Shown here piece after piece: positions 21,851-33,400 of a DNA stretch of 64,000 nt. The notes beneath the pieces were generated by a model that was not told the origin of the DNA, did not search any database, and saw only the letters and a program-made list of their open reading frames with translations. Each line of letters opens with the position of its first letter. Position 1 is the first letter of the stretch. This DNA comes from Struthio camelus (lineage: Eukaryota; Chordata; Aves; Struthioniformes; Struthionidae). Position numbers and translations under genes: made by a program. The stretch covers positions 5,890,001 through 5,954,000 of the forward strand of contig NC_090964.1 of NCBI RefSeq assembly GCF_040807025.1, read 5' to 3'.

Positions 21851-24800
21851 GACCATCTAACTTGCTTGATCTCCTAGCTATGGGTGACCGGAGCTCATTT
21901 CCCAGCTGTAGAGATTAGTCTAATTAGCAGAGCAAATCTGGGTAAGGCGAGCTCCATAATTAGTAATCAGTTGGATGTTTCCACACACTTTGTTTGCCTG
22001 CGGGGTAGAAAGGAAGTTAGCAGGTGGCCCCGATTTGGAGGAGGAAAGATTTTGGAGAAGTCAAGGTGAACGGGGCACGGGGAGCAGTCCCGCAGCAGCG
22101 GGGATGAGGTTGCTCCCAGGACTGCTGGCTTGCCCTTGGTTGAGCGCTTTGCTGGGGTGGGAAGCCGCTTTGCCCACCAGGACCTTCTGCTCTGCTCCTT
22201 CTAGGTCACTCTGCCAGTTGAGGCTGACCTACCCATCGCTCCGTGTCTGCTCTAGTTTTGCTCTGTCTGCAGGCTTCATCCTAGCTGAGAGGTCATTGCT
22301 CAGGGAGCCCAACTCTCCCCCAGGTCCTGCATGGGGCAGAAAGCAAAGGGCTTGCCCCAAGCAGTACACCTGTATCTCCCCCCAAAACCATCACGTTTCT
22401 CCTTTAGGCTGCTATCCCTTACTGTGTTACCAAGCCACAGTGGTGAGCCTGGTGGCTCCTGTCCACTGGCTGCTGGCTGGGACATGAGATCTAAATAGGT
22501 ACAGCCAGCAAGCGGCTTCTCCACCGTTTGGCTTGGCATGGAACGAAGTCTCAGTCAGCGACTGCTGGTGGCCGTGGAGGCGGCAGAGATGGCTGTCTCT
22601 GGAGCAACATGTGCTGTTGCAGACACTGTTAGACTGTCACAGCAGATTAGTCCGTGTATAAATGTCTCATCCATCCCATCCTCTTGCTTGGGAGAAACTG
22701 AGGTCTCAGCTGCTGCAAGTCCTAGAGAAGAAGGGAGAAAAACTAGGGATGTTTCAAACTGATGAGCCATCACTGTTTGGCCACTGGCAGAGGAGAAGTG
22801 GTCGCACCCCGAGTCGCTTGTTCTCCAGCAAAGCCTGGGGTAAAAACATTTTTAAACCTCAGTTGGGAGGAGCTGGCACAAGACCCTCAGCCCAGGACCA
22901 CAAGATGCTGATGGTTCCCGCTGTGAAGGGGGATGATCCGTCCTGAGCTGTGATAAATACTGACGTGCTGTGTTTGTGTGAGGCAACCAAATTAATTACG
23001 ATTGATTAACGGGTGTCCTCAGCAAAAGCCGATGCCAGAAAGACAGATTTTGCCAGTGCATCAGGGAACATGCTGTTATCGTCGTGGGCATGACACAGAT
23101 TTACCTGTAGGGACCAAGCCCGAAAGGGGCTTTGTCTCTTTGGGGTGAGAGCTGCCAAGACGCGCTGAGCAATTAAACAAGTTTTTCTTTTGCTGAGAAA
23201 CACCCTGGAAGATGCCTGTCTGCTTTTTCTGTTTTCTTCTGTTTTAATTTGTAGCCAGTGGGGCTACAGTTTTGAAGTGGACTAGACTAATAAGGAAGGA
23301 GAAGGGATGCTACCGCAGGGTGCAGAGTGACCCGGGAGCACGTTTGTCGTGCTGAGACTCCCGCGCTGAAGGGGGGAGAAACCCAGCCTGAAACCTGGGG
23401 GGCACTGGCGAGATGTGCCGGCGTGCATCGCCGAGGGCAGAAACACCGTCTCGTTGTGTGGAGCAGCATCGCTCGCTCCGCATCCCGGCAGGACCTTCGC
23501 AGGCTCGCGGCGTCCCGAGGCGTTTCTGAGCCGTGCACCAGTGTCAGGACCCCTGCGGCCCCGCAGGTTCCTTTCTTCTCCCTTCGCTGCCAGGCGAGAG
23601 AGGGGATCCTGCGTGCCGGCGCTGCTCCTGCTCCGTGAGAGTCCCTCTTTGCCCCTGTGCCGGGGGCGGCGTTGGAGGTTACGCCGAAAGGGAGCTATTT
23701 TTAACTGGCCCCTCTCGGAGCAGACTGCAATTACCGTTCTCTTTACCTTCCCCGGTGGGCGGCGAAGCCAGGGAGGGTTATTATAGCACAGCTCAGCTGG
23801 GCACGTCCCCGCACCCAAAGGGGCTCGAGATGTTTGGTCCCTCTTTCCCGCTGAGGGAAGGTTTTGGGGAAAACCACTAGCGCAGCTGCAGGTGGGCACT
23901 GGGATCGCAGGAGTTTAAAAGAGGTCTAAATCCTGGATTTTTTCGGCGTGTGGCTGCGCCAGGTGTGCTGCAGGCTCCTCTCCCAATCCTCTTCCGAAGC
24001 CTCTCCTCCAGCCCGGGGTTGCTTTCTTCCCTCTTCCTTTTGCCAGTTAACGGAGCTTCCTGGGTATCGCCTTGCTCCCAGCGAGGTGGCGTTAAGGAAA
24101 GCTCCCAGTCTTGCAAGAGCTGGAAACGCGCACGGGCTGCCGGTGGCTGGCCCGAAAACCGCGCCGTGCCCACGGGGGACGCTCGGGCTGCGACACCCTG
24201 GCAGAAACGGGCTCCCCGGGGCGATGCCGTGCGGGCGGAGGTGTGATACACACCGGAGCCGTAAGTCTCTCCTCTCTGTGAAAGTGCAGATTTTGCCTTC
24301 CGGATCTGCCTGCGCGTCCTGAGCGTTTCCTGCTGCCGGGCCGGGCAGTCAGGAAGGACCTTTTGGAGAAGCTCGGGCAGGCGGCGCGGGGACGAAGAGC
24401 TCCCCGGCTGCTTTGGGCAGAGCAGCTTTGTGGCACGGACGGCAAGCGAAGGCCAGATCTCTCAGCAGCAGCAATAGGAGTCAGAAAATAAATGTGCCCT
24501 TTCGGCTCCAGCTCTGTCCCTGGAGGAGCGTGCTGGGAGGCGGAGAGCGGCAAGGGGCTGGCGGAGGGCTTCAAGCAGAAGTGACAACTCAGTGCCCCAG
24601 AAAAAAAAAAAAAAAAGACCAGCAAAGGAGCCAGCAGGTTGTCCCGGATTTCCTGCAAACCTGTAGATCGCAGTATTACGCTCGCGCCTTTTACTTTGCA
24701 GTTCTTGCAGCTCAGCAGCGGGGGTAAGTCCTGACCGGGGAGTGCTGGGATGGTGCCCTGAGGATGGCGTCGCTTAGCATCTCACCCGTGAGCTCTGGAG

Positions 24801-27740
24801 CTGGGCAGGGGGAGCGACGAGAAGGCTCTCCCTGCCAAGACCCTCTTTTTTAATCCCTGCTGGTGTGCCAGAGTCCTTCACCCTGCCAAAGTCGTTTTGG
24901 TCGCTCGTGGAAAGCTGTTTTATCAGCCCACCAGCGGCATTGCTGGCCGGCTCGCAAGGTGGATAAAGCCCTGCGAGAAGAAGGGAAGGGCCCTGACCTT
25001 GCAAGCGCTTGCTGCTTTTCGTTTTCCCACATCTCCTCCAGTGCCTCCGCAGGGTGGTATTTCTGCAAAAGTCAGCTGCAAAGCGCTGTGCAAGCGGCAC
25101 ATCCATCCGGGCTGCGGGGCTTTCGTTTGGCCCCCGGGAGGTTATCGGGGCTGCTGCGCAGCGCTTTGCAAACTCGAGCAGCCAGCGTGGTGCCCGGGGG
25201 ATGCGGGGACACAGCGAGAGCCGAGAGGGGCCCTTCCCCGAGGCCGTTACGTCCCAGGTCCGGTTTTGTCAGATGCTTTGGGGTTTAGTGTCGAATTTTA
25301 GGCAAGTCTATCTGCAGAGGGTGGGGCCAGCAGTACGCCTTCGTGATGGGGGGGTATTAGAGGAATATTTGCATTTATTTTAGTGACGGGCTTATTGCAG
25401 GGATTGGAAGCTTAACTTTGAAACTGGCAGGCTGGCAGCTGAGCCGTCATCGCACTCTCTAATGCTAATGACATTCACATTTCTATACTGCCGGTGAAAG
25501 GCAGCTGCCTCCGGCGCGGAGGGAGGTCTGGGAGCAGGGACGATGCTGGGGCCACGGGCTGGCACAGCGAGCGGCGGTGGGACGCTGCCCCGGCGGGACC
25601 CCAGGCCCTGCCTTGCTGCTTAGTTCCGTTTAGCAACGCCGCTAAAATATTGCATCCATCGATTCACGTGAGTGTCAGTGTCTGTGAGTTTTAGAGTTTG
25701 ATGGCAACGTTGGATTTTTTTTTTTTAAGCACTTATATAACCTTGGGGATTCTATTAATAAAAATAATAGTTTTGAACTCTGGGAAACAACCATCTCCAG
25801 CGATGAGCAATTAAATGCTCCAACTTGTGAAAACATGCAGCTATCAGGCTTTGGGAGATAAGGGGAGAGGTGCTGGGGGCAGGAGCAGTGGCAGAGGGTT
25901 GGGAAGCAGCAGTGGGGTTTTTGCAGCGGCAGTTTTGGGGTGGCAGCAGAGGGTGAAGAGGATTTCCTGGCTGCATGAAGGGTTTCTGAACTGGCAACCT
26001 GGAGGCTGGTGAGGCCGAAGGCTCAGCCAGCCCTTTCGGGGGTTAGCTGTCCTCTGTCTGCCCCTCCTCATCCCCAGCAGCCCTTCCCGCCCCGCGCTGG
26101 CAGGCGGCCGGGGGAAAGAGGCTCCCGCTGCCTGGAGGGGAAAATGAGATTGTTTCAGGCCCAGCCTGCGGAGTCTGGACCACGTGTGCCAGCACATGGT
26201 CCGGGTCGGGAGGCCGGGGCAGATGGGCAGCATCCATCCGCAGCATCCGCAGCACGCTCCCTCCTTCCCTTCTGCCACGGCAGCTTTTAATAACCCCGTT
26301 TTCCCAAGGCAGCGCTCTTGACCTCATGGAAAACCACATATTCCCGCAGAGCGTGGGAATAACGGCCAGGCATGGCACGAGCCAGGTGACCGCTGCTGGT
26401 CCGCACCCGACGGGCAGCCCTTCGGGGGAGCGAGCGGGGATGATGGCCCACGCTGTTAGAGGCAGTTGCTTTGGGAAGCAGCTGGCCGGCCGTGCCGGCT
26501 CCGCGGGGGGAGCGGAGGGGGCTTAGGGGAAGCTAAACGAGATAGGGATGGAATTAGGTTTTAAAGAGGCACCCTTGAGGCTTGTCGCCAAAAATAGGAC
26601 CTGTCCGCTGCGTGTGTTAATCGCAACTTCAGGAAAGGGGCCATGTGCCCCCGAGGGGTTTACACCTTCCCCCCCTCCGGCAGCCACCGTCAGCATCAAG
26701 GAGCCTTTGCAAAGCTCCTGGGGTTTTGGGGATTCCTTTTATTTTTTAATACCTAAGTTGCCAGCATGGCATTTAAAGGGTCTGATATAACATTTAGGTT
26801 GAATCTAAGATGGTAATCACGGAAAGCTAGGGACATCATCTAAATAAGGGTATTTGGAGGGGAAAGAAATACAGCCTTTAGCAAGTGTTAGATTGCCCAG
26901 TTGTTTCCCTTAGTAGCAAAACGTTTTACAAAACAAAGCAAAACTCAGTTTGTAACTCGAGGGTGACCATCCCATGAGGTAGCTTCTTTAGTGGTGTTTA
27001 TTGCAGCCTCCCCTTGCTATGCAGGATTATCACCTTGTTCGTTTGAAATCGCACCCAGCGGGTGTGCTGTGGGTTTGGATTTTTTTGTTTTTTTGGTTTT
27101 TTTAATCTCCCTCATTCAAATTGTCACAGCTTGACAGCCTTGTGCCAGGAACATGCTGTCATCCTGAAACTCATATCTTTAATTCCTTCCCTGTGATGCT
27201 AATAACACCTTAAGATGATTAAGACTGGAAAAAAGCTTGGTGTCTCCTTTTCCTCCCATTGGTGATGCTGTTTGCTGGCTCTTGGTGCTTCATTCATCCT
27301 GAGGAGTAAAATTAGCCTGGTCGCTGGCCCCCTTCCTTGCCTGCCTTGTGTGCCGTTCGGTTTCTAATCAGATTTAATTTAATGCTGGTGGGTCGCTTTC
27401 ACAAAACACGCTTGCTTCACCATTTGTGATTTAGTGGTGTGGTGACCCCCCTCACATAACCTGCTTTGGACCGTGTCCATACTGCAGTTCCTCTGTCTGA
27501 CCGCCACGGCATGTCCCCATTCATCACCCCATGCGGGTGCTTCTGGGAGCGGTCTGGGCAGGCAGGTCTCTCCTGCCCAGGCTGTGAAATAACAACCCCC
27601 ACTGCGGCCGTGGGAGGCTGCGGCTGGGATATCATGTTTTTACGGTGTTTTCCAGTCTGTGACATGGGGGGGGTGATGTTGCTCACAGCATTTTTCAGCT
27701 CGCTCGCTTTGTTGTTGGAGAACGTGAATAACCCGTGGTA

Positions 27741-27833
27741 GTGAAAGGGCAGCTCCACACGCGCTTGCCATTGGGGGCCTTCTCATAGTGGGCATCTCCG
27801 TTGTCTTGGTGGGCATGATGCTCACCGTCACTC
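27741..27833 (+). pseudogene. TMEM200B: Broken duplicate of TMEM200B first membrane segment
   Basis: This stretch aligns to the TMEM200B coding exon at 28,328-28,421, starting with the identical GTGAAAGGGCAGCTCC and sharing TGGGCATCTCCGT and GTCTTGGTGGGCATGA. By hand count about 80 of 91 aligned positions agree. One base is missing after GGCCTTC, which breaks the reading frame, and several differences are CpG to TpG or CpA, as expected of an unconstrained copy. Homology fades on both sides, so only the part encoding residues of about 46-76 is duplicated, 587 bases upstream of the functional copy. It is followed at once by MIR-like sequence. Confidence 0.85.
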
Positions 27834-27837
27834 TGTG

Positions 27838-27905
27838 GCAGCCTGTCTCCATGCCTCAGTTTCCCCGGTGTAAACGAGGCAGGGTAGTAAACAGCATCTT
27901 CCCTA
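27838..27905 (+). mobile_element. MIR-like SINE remnant
   Basis: The sequence CATGCCTCAGTTTCCCCGGT followed by GTAAACGAGGCAGGGTAGTA follows the MIR core (CCTCAGTTTCC, then GTAAAATGGGGATAATA). It is short and diverged. Confidence 0.45.
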
Positions 27906-28169
27906 GTGGTGTCCCACTGAGCTGGCCAGCATTTGGGGGTCCTTGAGCCAGGAAAAGCATGGTGTGGACTCGGGGTCCTTGCATGGTTGGAGCCTGACCA
28001 GCCCTTCTGCATGTGTACTAAGTCTTGGCGACCTATTTTGTCATTTTGGTCCCTTTACTTTGCTCCCCTGCTGCCAGCACTGTCCCGAGACATGGACCTG
28101 CAGACCTGCTAGTGACGCCTCTTCTTCGCCTTTCTCTCCTCCCTCTTCTCCTTCGTCTCCACCCTGCAG

Positions 28170-28192
28170 GAAGAGCCGGCGAAACGGAGGTG
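28170..28192 (+). other. TMEM200B: TMEM200B 5' UTR part of the coding exon
   Basis: The exon begins after CCACCCTGCAG. Twenty-three untranslated bases precede the ATG at 28,193. The frame is open upstream as far as an ATG at 28,025, but that part is intronic given the strong acceptor, and it has no TMEM200-like sequence. Confidence 0.75.
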
Positions 28193-29539
28193 ATGACTGC
28201 CAAGAGCACCGAAGCCAACGGTCCCATGAGGAGCCAGGATGCTGCAGAGAACAAGCCAGCAGCTCCAGCTGCCCCATCGCGACGCCGCGGGCGCCGGCGG
28301 AGACGCAAGCCACCGCCGGAGGTGACTGTGAAAGGGCAGCTCCGCATGCGCTCGCCGTCGGGGGCCTTCGTCATGGTGGGCATCTCCGTCGTCTTGGTGG
28401 GCATGACGATCGCCGTGGTGGGCTACTGGCCTCACCGGACCTTGGCCGGGGCAGGGGCCAGCTCAGGGAACGCCAGCAACCCAGGGGACATGAGGAAGGA
28501 GGTGGCTCACGCTCGCCACTTCCCTCACAGCGAGAAGCTCAAACTCATTGGCCCCGTCATCATGGGCATTGGGCTCTTCATCTTCATCTGCGCCAACACC
28601 ATGCTCTACGAGAACAGGGACATGGAGACTCGCCTGCTGATGCAGAAGGGCCTCTATGCCATGACTGCGGGCGTCCCCGAGGAGGCCGGTGCTGAGGACA
28701 AGTACTGTCAGAGGAGAGCCAGCCAGCCCACGCTGAAGGCCAACGCTGAGTGCCTGGAGGGCTGCTATGAGGTGGATCTCACCTCCAGTGTCTTCCATAC
28801 GTGCCCCAGCCCCGGGAACAAGTGGGCTGACTGCTACGGACCCAACCGGCTCCAGACCACAGCCCAGCTCCTCCACCACAAAGGGGTGTCCCCATCCATT
28901 TCCCTCCTGAGCGTCCACTCGGGCTCCGGCAACTCCGCAGAGGGAAACCTCAACCTTTCCTTCAACCCTGGAGCTGAATCCTTCATTTCTTCTGCTGCCA
29001 ATGCCCTGGCGCTTCCTGTGATCAAGCTGAACAACTGCCTGTTGGAAACTACAGCCGTGTCCACAGGGGCTGGCGAGAAGGTAGAGGGGAGCCCTGCTGA
29101 GCCCGCTGAGGAAGCCCAGAGACCTTCCTGGGCTCTCCTCTCCCACAGCAGTGGCATCTCCCCAAGGGAACAGGGCCACCAGGGCAGCCACATTGTCATT
29201 AACGTAGACGGTGGCTGCCCGGCTGCTCCTGCCACGGAGACGCTCCTGCCCTCCGAGTGCACTGAGAAGGAGCTCGGCTCGGACTTGCAGCTCCACAACC
29301 CAGGACACTCCAAGTCCCTGGACCTGGGCAGGCCTGGGGTGCTGCTGGTGGCTCCCATCAAAGACCGCAAAAACCGGAGCTGGCCTCGGCTCGACCACCT
29401 CAGCCTGGTAGGTTACGCCAAACTGGAAAGCATGGGCGAGTCCTCCGATCGACTGCTGGACCAAACGGAGCAGCAGAGCAGGGATGAGGCTAGGCCCAGC
29501 TCGTGGGAGGTGGGGATCGAGCAGGGCTCACAGGTCTGA
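28193..29539 (+). CDS. TMEM200B: Transmembrane protein 200B
   Basis: The 448-residue protein is encoded in one exon. Residues 1-45 are basic (an arginine-rich run near 30-39). Residues of about 58-78 form the first membrane segment, introduced by RMRSPSGAF and ending in VVGYWPHR. A short loop has a possible N-glycosylation site (NAS, 93-95). The second membrane segment is at about 118-136 (GPVIMGIGLFIFICAN), followed by TMLYENRDMETR, the family signature. The long C-terminal tail keeps family islands: LPVIKLNNC (274-282), HSKSLDLG (from 372) and SWPRLDHLSLVGYAKLE (from about 396). These match TMEM200 proteins as I know them; the MTA start and GPVIMG form point to TMEM200B rather than A or C. 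Human TMEM200B is, from memory, about 307 residues, so this form is longer and keeps middle islands that I associate with TMEM200A. The molecular function of the family is not established. Convergent position next to EPB41 supports the assignment. The start was chosen because it follows the acceptor and aligns with the family start, with G at -3. Confidence 0.95.
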   Translation: MTAKSTEANGPMRSQDAAENKPAAPAAPSRRRGRRRRRKPPPEVTVKGQLRMRSPSGAFVMVGISVVLVGMTIAVVGYWPHRTLAGAGASSGNASNPGDMRKEVAHARHFPHSEKLKLIGPVIMGIGLFIFICANTMLYENRDMETRLLMQKGLYAMTAGVPEEAGAEDKYCQRRASQPTLKANAECLEGCYEVDLTSSVFHTCPSPGNKWADCYGPNRLQTTAQLLHHKGVSPSISLLSVHSGSGNSAEGNLNLSFNPGAESFISSAANALALPVIKLNNCLLETTAVSTGAGEKVEGSPAEPAEEAQRPSWALLSHSSGISPREQGHQGSHIVINVDGGCPAAPATETLLPSECTEKELGSDLQLHNPGHSKSLDLGRPGVLLVAPIKDRKNRSWPRLDHLSLVGYAKLESMGESSDRLLDQTEQQSRDEARPSSWEVGIEQGSQV

Positions 29540-31930
29540 CACCGGCAAAGCACCAGCACTGTTCTCCTCCCACCCTGCCTCTCCCAGCCCTCTTGATCTC
29601 TTCATCGTGTCCCTTTGGGAGTTGCTGGGCATGGGTTTTGGATTGTTCTTCGTTAAAGCGGACGTTGCAACCCTGGAGGGAGGTCCCTTTGCCAGCGAAT
29701 GAGGCCCCAGCCTGCTGCTCCTTGGGTGAGACTCCACGCAAGGGGGGACATCCTCTTCTCCCCACGGGCAGCTGCTCCCCATTCCTCAACCAGGCTCTCA
29801 GTGGATGCCCTTGGCCTTGCCTTACAAGCCCTTCTCCTGGTGGCTGTTGTGGAGGAAGCCTCACTTGAACCTGAACCCAAGCTGAGACGGGGATGCACGG
29901 TGAGGAATGCCCTGGCAGCCCCTGCAGCACTTTATTTCAGCAGGGTGAGGGTGGGCAGCAGGGAGGTTTGAGGTGGGCTCCTTTGCCCAGCCCACTGGGA
30001 AATTTGCTTGACCAGAGCACGTGAGCCTAACGGGGCTATTAAATGTTATCTCGATGCCATGAGGTACTGACTCAACTCGTAGTCTTGTCTTAAAGCTGCT
30101 GGGGGTGGGGAGCATGGTTCTGCGAAGAGCAGCTGTTCTCCACATGCGTCACCACCAGAAAGTCACTTTTGTGACAGTTGATTTGCTGCTGTGTCGGAGC
30201 GGTGGGACCCCAGGAACAGGGTCAGTGGGAGGCCGGTGAGGTCTCCCTTTGCTGTGGTCAGACACGTTCCCCAAGCCCTATCTGATGCAAGGGTGCCAAT
30301 GCAACGTCTCTGCTTGCGTTAGCTTGCTGGAGCATCACCCATTGAGTGCCAGCTCTGAATTTAGCCTGGAGGCACGTGGAAAAGTGTGCCCGCAAGATGG
30401 ATGGGGAGAGTTTCTCCTGGAGAAAAGCCATGATTTAATTGTGACCAATTTGCAACCTTTGAAAAAGCTCTCCTCTCCCTGAAATGTCTATATTGGCCTC
30501 AAACTCAGGTGCAAACCTGTCTTACCACTAGTTTGCAAAGCTGCTGGAAAAGTCTCTCTCACATGGGCAGCATGCAGAGAAAGCGAGCGTGTCAGCGTGG
30601 ATGACGTTTCCAAAAAAACAGAGACTTTTTCTGAGAGCACAGTTTGGGGTGTGAACATTTTCCATAGGTCAAGTGACACTTTCCCTCCTCTAGTGCCCGT
30701 TCCATAGGGAAGGGCAGAGACTGGTGGTGCCCAGGATGGTGACATTCAGCAGGACACATCATTTGTTCTTAAAGCTTCGTTATCTGAGGAGGGATCCAGC
30801 CACGGCTGCTCCCACCAGCACCAGGCTGGTAACACGTGAGCGGAGCTGGTTTTACCCTGCTTGCTGGCCATCAAAGTGGTTCACTCTCTGCACAGCCTTA
30901 ACCCTTTCCGTTTTCATCCTCTTCTCAGCAGTTAGACTAAGCCGAACCTGGACCAGATGTCTAGTTTTTGTAGCTCTCCAAGGCTTTACCTCCCTTCTTC
31001 CAGGCTCAGGTTGGGAAGATAACCTAGAGGTCTCAGCTCTTTCCAGAGAGAGCCGGAGCTGCTTGTGAAGCTTATGCAATGTGTAAGAACACTGTATAAC
31101 TGCGCTCCACGTGCTTGTAAGAGCAGGTGAGAGGCTCAAGGCTTGTTCTTGCCGTGGAGACACAGGTGAGCACGTGGCCTTGGTGTCTGTCCTGCTCCGC
31201 AGCTGGCCAGGGAGCTCCAGGTAGCCTGTCACTGAGGCATGTTCTGCTGCCCACTGTTGCTGCAACGTTCAACCCGCAGCGGTGGGTGCCAGGGATACAG
31301 CGGGTCCCTGACACCCCAGGAGATGGGGTGAAGACCTGCAGCTGGCCCTGAAGTCCAGCCCCAGCTTTTCACTTCTCTTTCCTTTCTCCTGCGTCTGCTG
31401 AACTTTGGTGCTGTGAGCAGCTTTCGTGGCGGATGCCGTGGCCTGGCCAGAATCTCCAGCAGTCCTTTCTTCTCGGGGTAGAGCACCTTTGTGGGTCAAT
31501 GTTTGTGCTGTTTGCTGCTGGGATGAAGGATGCGAGTAGGTGGAGGAAGGACGCGCTGGGGAAGTGTGAGCAGTGGGAGGGAGGGGGGCGCGGGGAGCTG
31601 AGCATCAGCAGGTGCTGGTTTTGCTCATGCTGCAGGGGTGAGGTGATCCCTGGAGCTAAACTAGCATTATAAGAAAGCCCCCTGTTACTTTAACCAGTTA
31701 AAAAACGTCACAGCCAGCCTAAGTAACCAGCCTTCCTCCTTGCACGAGTGTGTCCCAGGTCCCTGTGTGGACGTTGTCCCTGCCACGGCTGCTGCTGCTC
31801 GCCTGCTTTATCCTCTCCCCGTCTCCTGTCTGGCGCTCAGCTCTCTGGAAAAGCAACCCATGGAGAGAGACGTGCCCACGGATGCCTCTGTAGTCAGAAA
31901 ACATGAATAAAATGAAAAACAGAGACGTTC
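29540..31930 (+). other. TMEM200B: TMEM200B 3' UTR (inferred)
   Basis: The UTR extends from the TGA at 29,537-29,539 to the first canonical polyadenylation signal on this strand. A weaker ATTAAA at 30,038-30,043 could give a short form of about 520 bases. No coding feature was found inside. The end is inferred from the signal only. Confidence 0.5.
31906..31911 (+). terminator. TMEM200B: AATAAA polyadenylation signal, TMEM200B
   Basis: Canonical hexamer in ACATGAATAAAATG, followed about 25 bases on by GT-rich sequence (GCTGGTGGGTGAAGGTG). It is the first AATAAA on the + strand after the TMEM200B stop. Confidence 0.6.
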
Positions 31931-33400
31931 CTGCTGGTGGGTGAAGGTGTCAGGCGCTTCCCGGGCAGGGAGGGTGCAGGCGCAGCTCCCGGGCTTGGAT
32001 TTGCCTTCAAGATTCACATCTGAGTTTGGGTTTCAAAGGCGAGCTGAGTTCAGAGGATGGTGCTGAGAGCTCGAGGCTGTGATCTTCAAAAGAAACCAAG
32101 AGCAAAGGAGCTGAGAGGAGCTGTCTGGGGATCCCCCGTCTCTGCGGGGACACTGGGGCTCACACGTGCTTTACCGGCCGAGGCAGGAGGACCGCTGTGG
32201 CCAGGGACCCACCGGCGCTGAAGGGACTCGGGTTTAATTCCCTGCTGTTCCCCACAGTGTCCTTTGGTCTTAGGATGAACAACGTGGCCACCGCTGGCTT
32301 GTGATGGCCAGCGTCCCCATGTGCCACCACGGATAAGCCTGGAGCAGGATGTGTCTCTTGGTATCCTCTGTTTCTTCAGCAAGGTGGCTGGGAGAAGGTG
32401 GTCCCCTGGGATGCTCGGAGGGTGGTGGTGCATGTGAAGATGCTTTGGAGAGCGTGAGACACTCGGGCCGTATGGCGCTGAGCATCCTGGACTGATTTAT
32501 TCCCAGCTGATGGCTGAGACAAGGGCGGCCCCAGCGCAAGGTTTTTGCCTGGATGACGTTCGCACCCACCACCCCAGGCAGGGAGGAGGTGCTGGGGATG
32601 CGGTGCGCTGCAGGAGTTAGCTGGGATCTGGTCTCCAGAAACAGCTCCATGCTGAACAGCCAAGAGAGGGGAAGTGTCTGCTGCCTGTTTTTTTTTTTTA
32701 TTTTTATTTTTTTTTTGCAAACAAGCAATTTTGCTCCAGCAGTTTCTTCCCAAATCCTTTCACAGAGCTTTTGCCCTGCCCTTATTTACCCTGGGGGGAG
32801 GAGAACCAGGCTCGCAGCTGTGCAACGCACAGCAGAGGGACAATTTGTGCCTCTCCCGAATCCTCGCTCTCATGTAGCAGCCGTGTCACCAAAAATCCCT
32901 CTGAGTCCTGCCTTCGTGTGCTCTGTTCACCGCTTTGGACCCTTGCACACCTACAACCACTGGTTCAGCTCCATTCCCCGCTGAGGCATCCCTGCGATGT
33001 CCCCGGCGGGTGAAGCACCCCAGAGCCCGAGTCACGGTGCAGGGTGGCCCCGTCAGCGCTGCGCTGGCCCCGGCCAGGAGCAGCGTCATCCAGGACCTGC
33101 TGGGCTTCCTGTCTTGGCCTCCTGCTCGGCGCTGCCAAAGCCGCAGCAAGACACGGAGGGGAGCAGGAGCGACCGAGGTGCCGGCGAGGTGCCCGGTGAC
33201 ATCGGCTGTGGCACGGGCGAGGAGGCAGCAACGGCGAGGCCGGGTTAAAAAGGAGCAGGGCTGGAGGAGTGGGGCTGGAGGGAAGTCTTCCAGCTCGGCT
33301 GGAGCATCCCAGCTCTCCCACCAGCTCCGGGAGCCCTTCGGCAAATCCCGCCAACCCTCTGTGCCTCGGTTTCCCCGGGTGAAGAGCAGCTCAGCGCTGC
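31931..33400. other. Intergenic, no gene seen
   Basis: G+C-rich sequence with a T-rich tract at about 32,691-32,717 and a MIR-like remnant at its right end. No exon was recognised. Confidence 0.5.
33300..33385 (+). mobile_element. MIR-like SINE remnant
   Basis: The series CCAGCTCTCCCACCAGCT, then GGCAAATCCCGCCAACC, then CTCTGTGCCTCGGTTTCCCC follows the MIR consensus through its core (GCTCTGCCACTTACTAGCT, GGGCAAGTTACTTAACC, CTCTGTGCCTCAGTTTCC). G+C-shifted but recognisable. Confidence 0.55.

Larger units (their letters stand above)
19290..28169 (+). other. TMEM200B: TMEM200B intron 1 (inferred)
   Basis: Inferred from the donor at 19,290 and the acceptor before 28,170 (pyrimidine tract CTTCTCCTTCGTCTCC, then ACCCTGCAG). 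Contents: the minisatellite, a 19-base poly-G run at 20,965-20,983, an AT-rich candidate enhancer at about 21,600-21,850, further AT-rich candidate elements at about 22,940-23,010 and 27,110-27,240, and a broken TMEM200B fragment at 27,741-27,833. No internal exon was recognised, though an additional non-coding exon cannot be excluded. Confidence 0.5.

Noticed and set aside
28025-28192. 56-codon N-terminal extension of TMEM200B
   Set aside because: It lies upstream of a strong splice acceptor, and the family starts at the MTA methionine at 28,193.
28463-29464. 333-codon minus-strand frame
   Set aside because: Antisense shadow of the TMEM200B coding exon.
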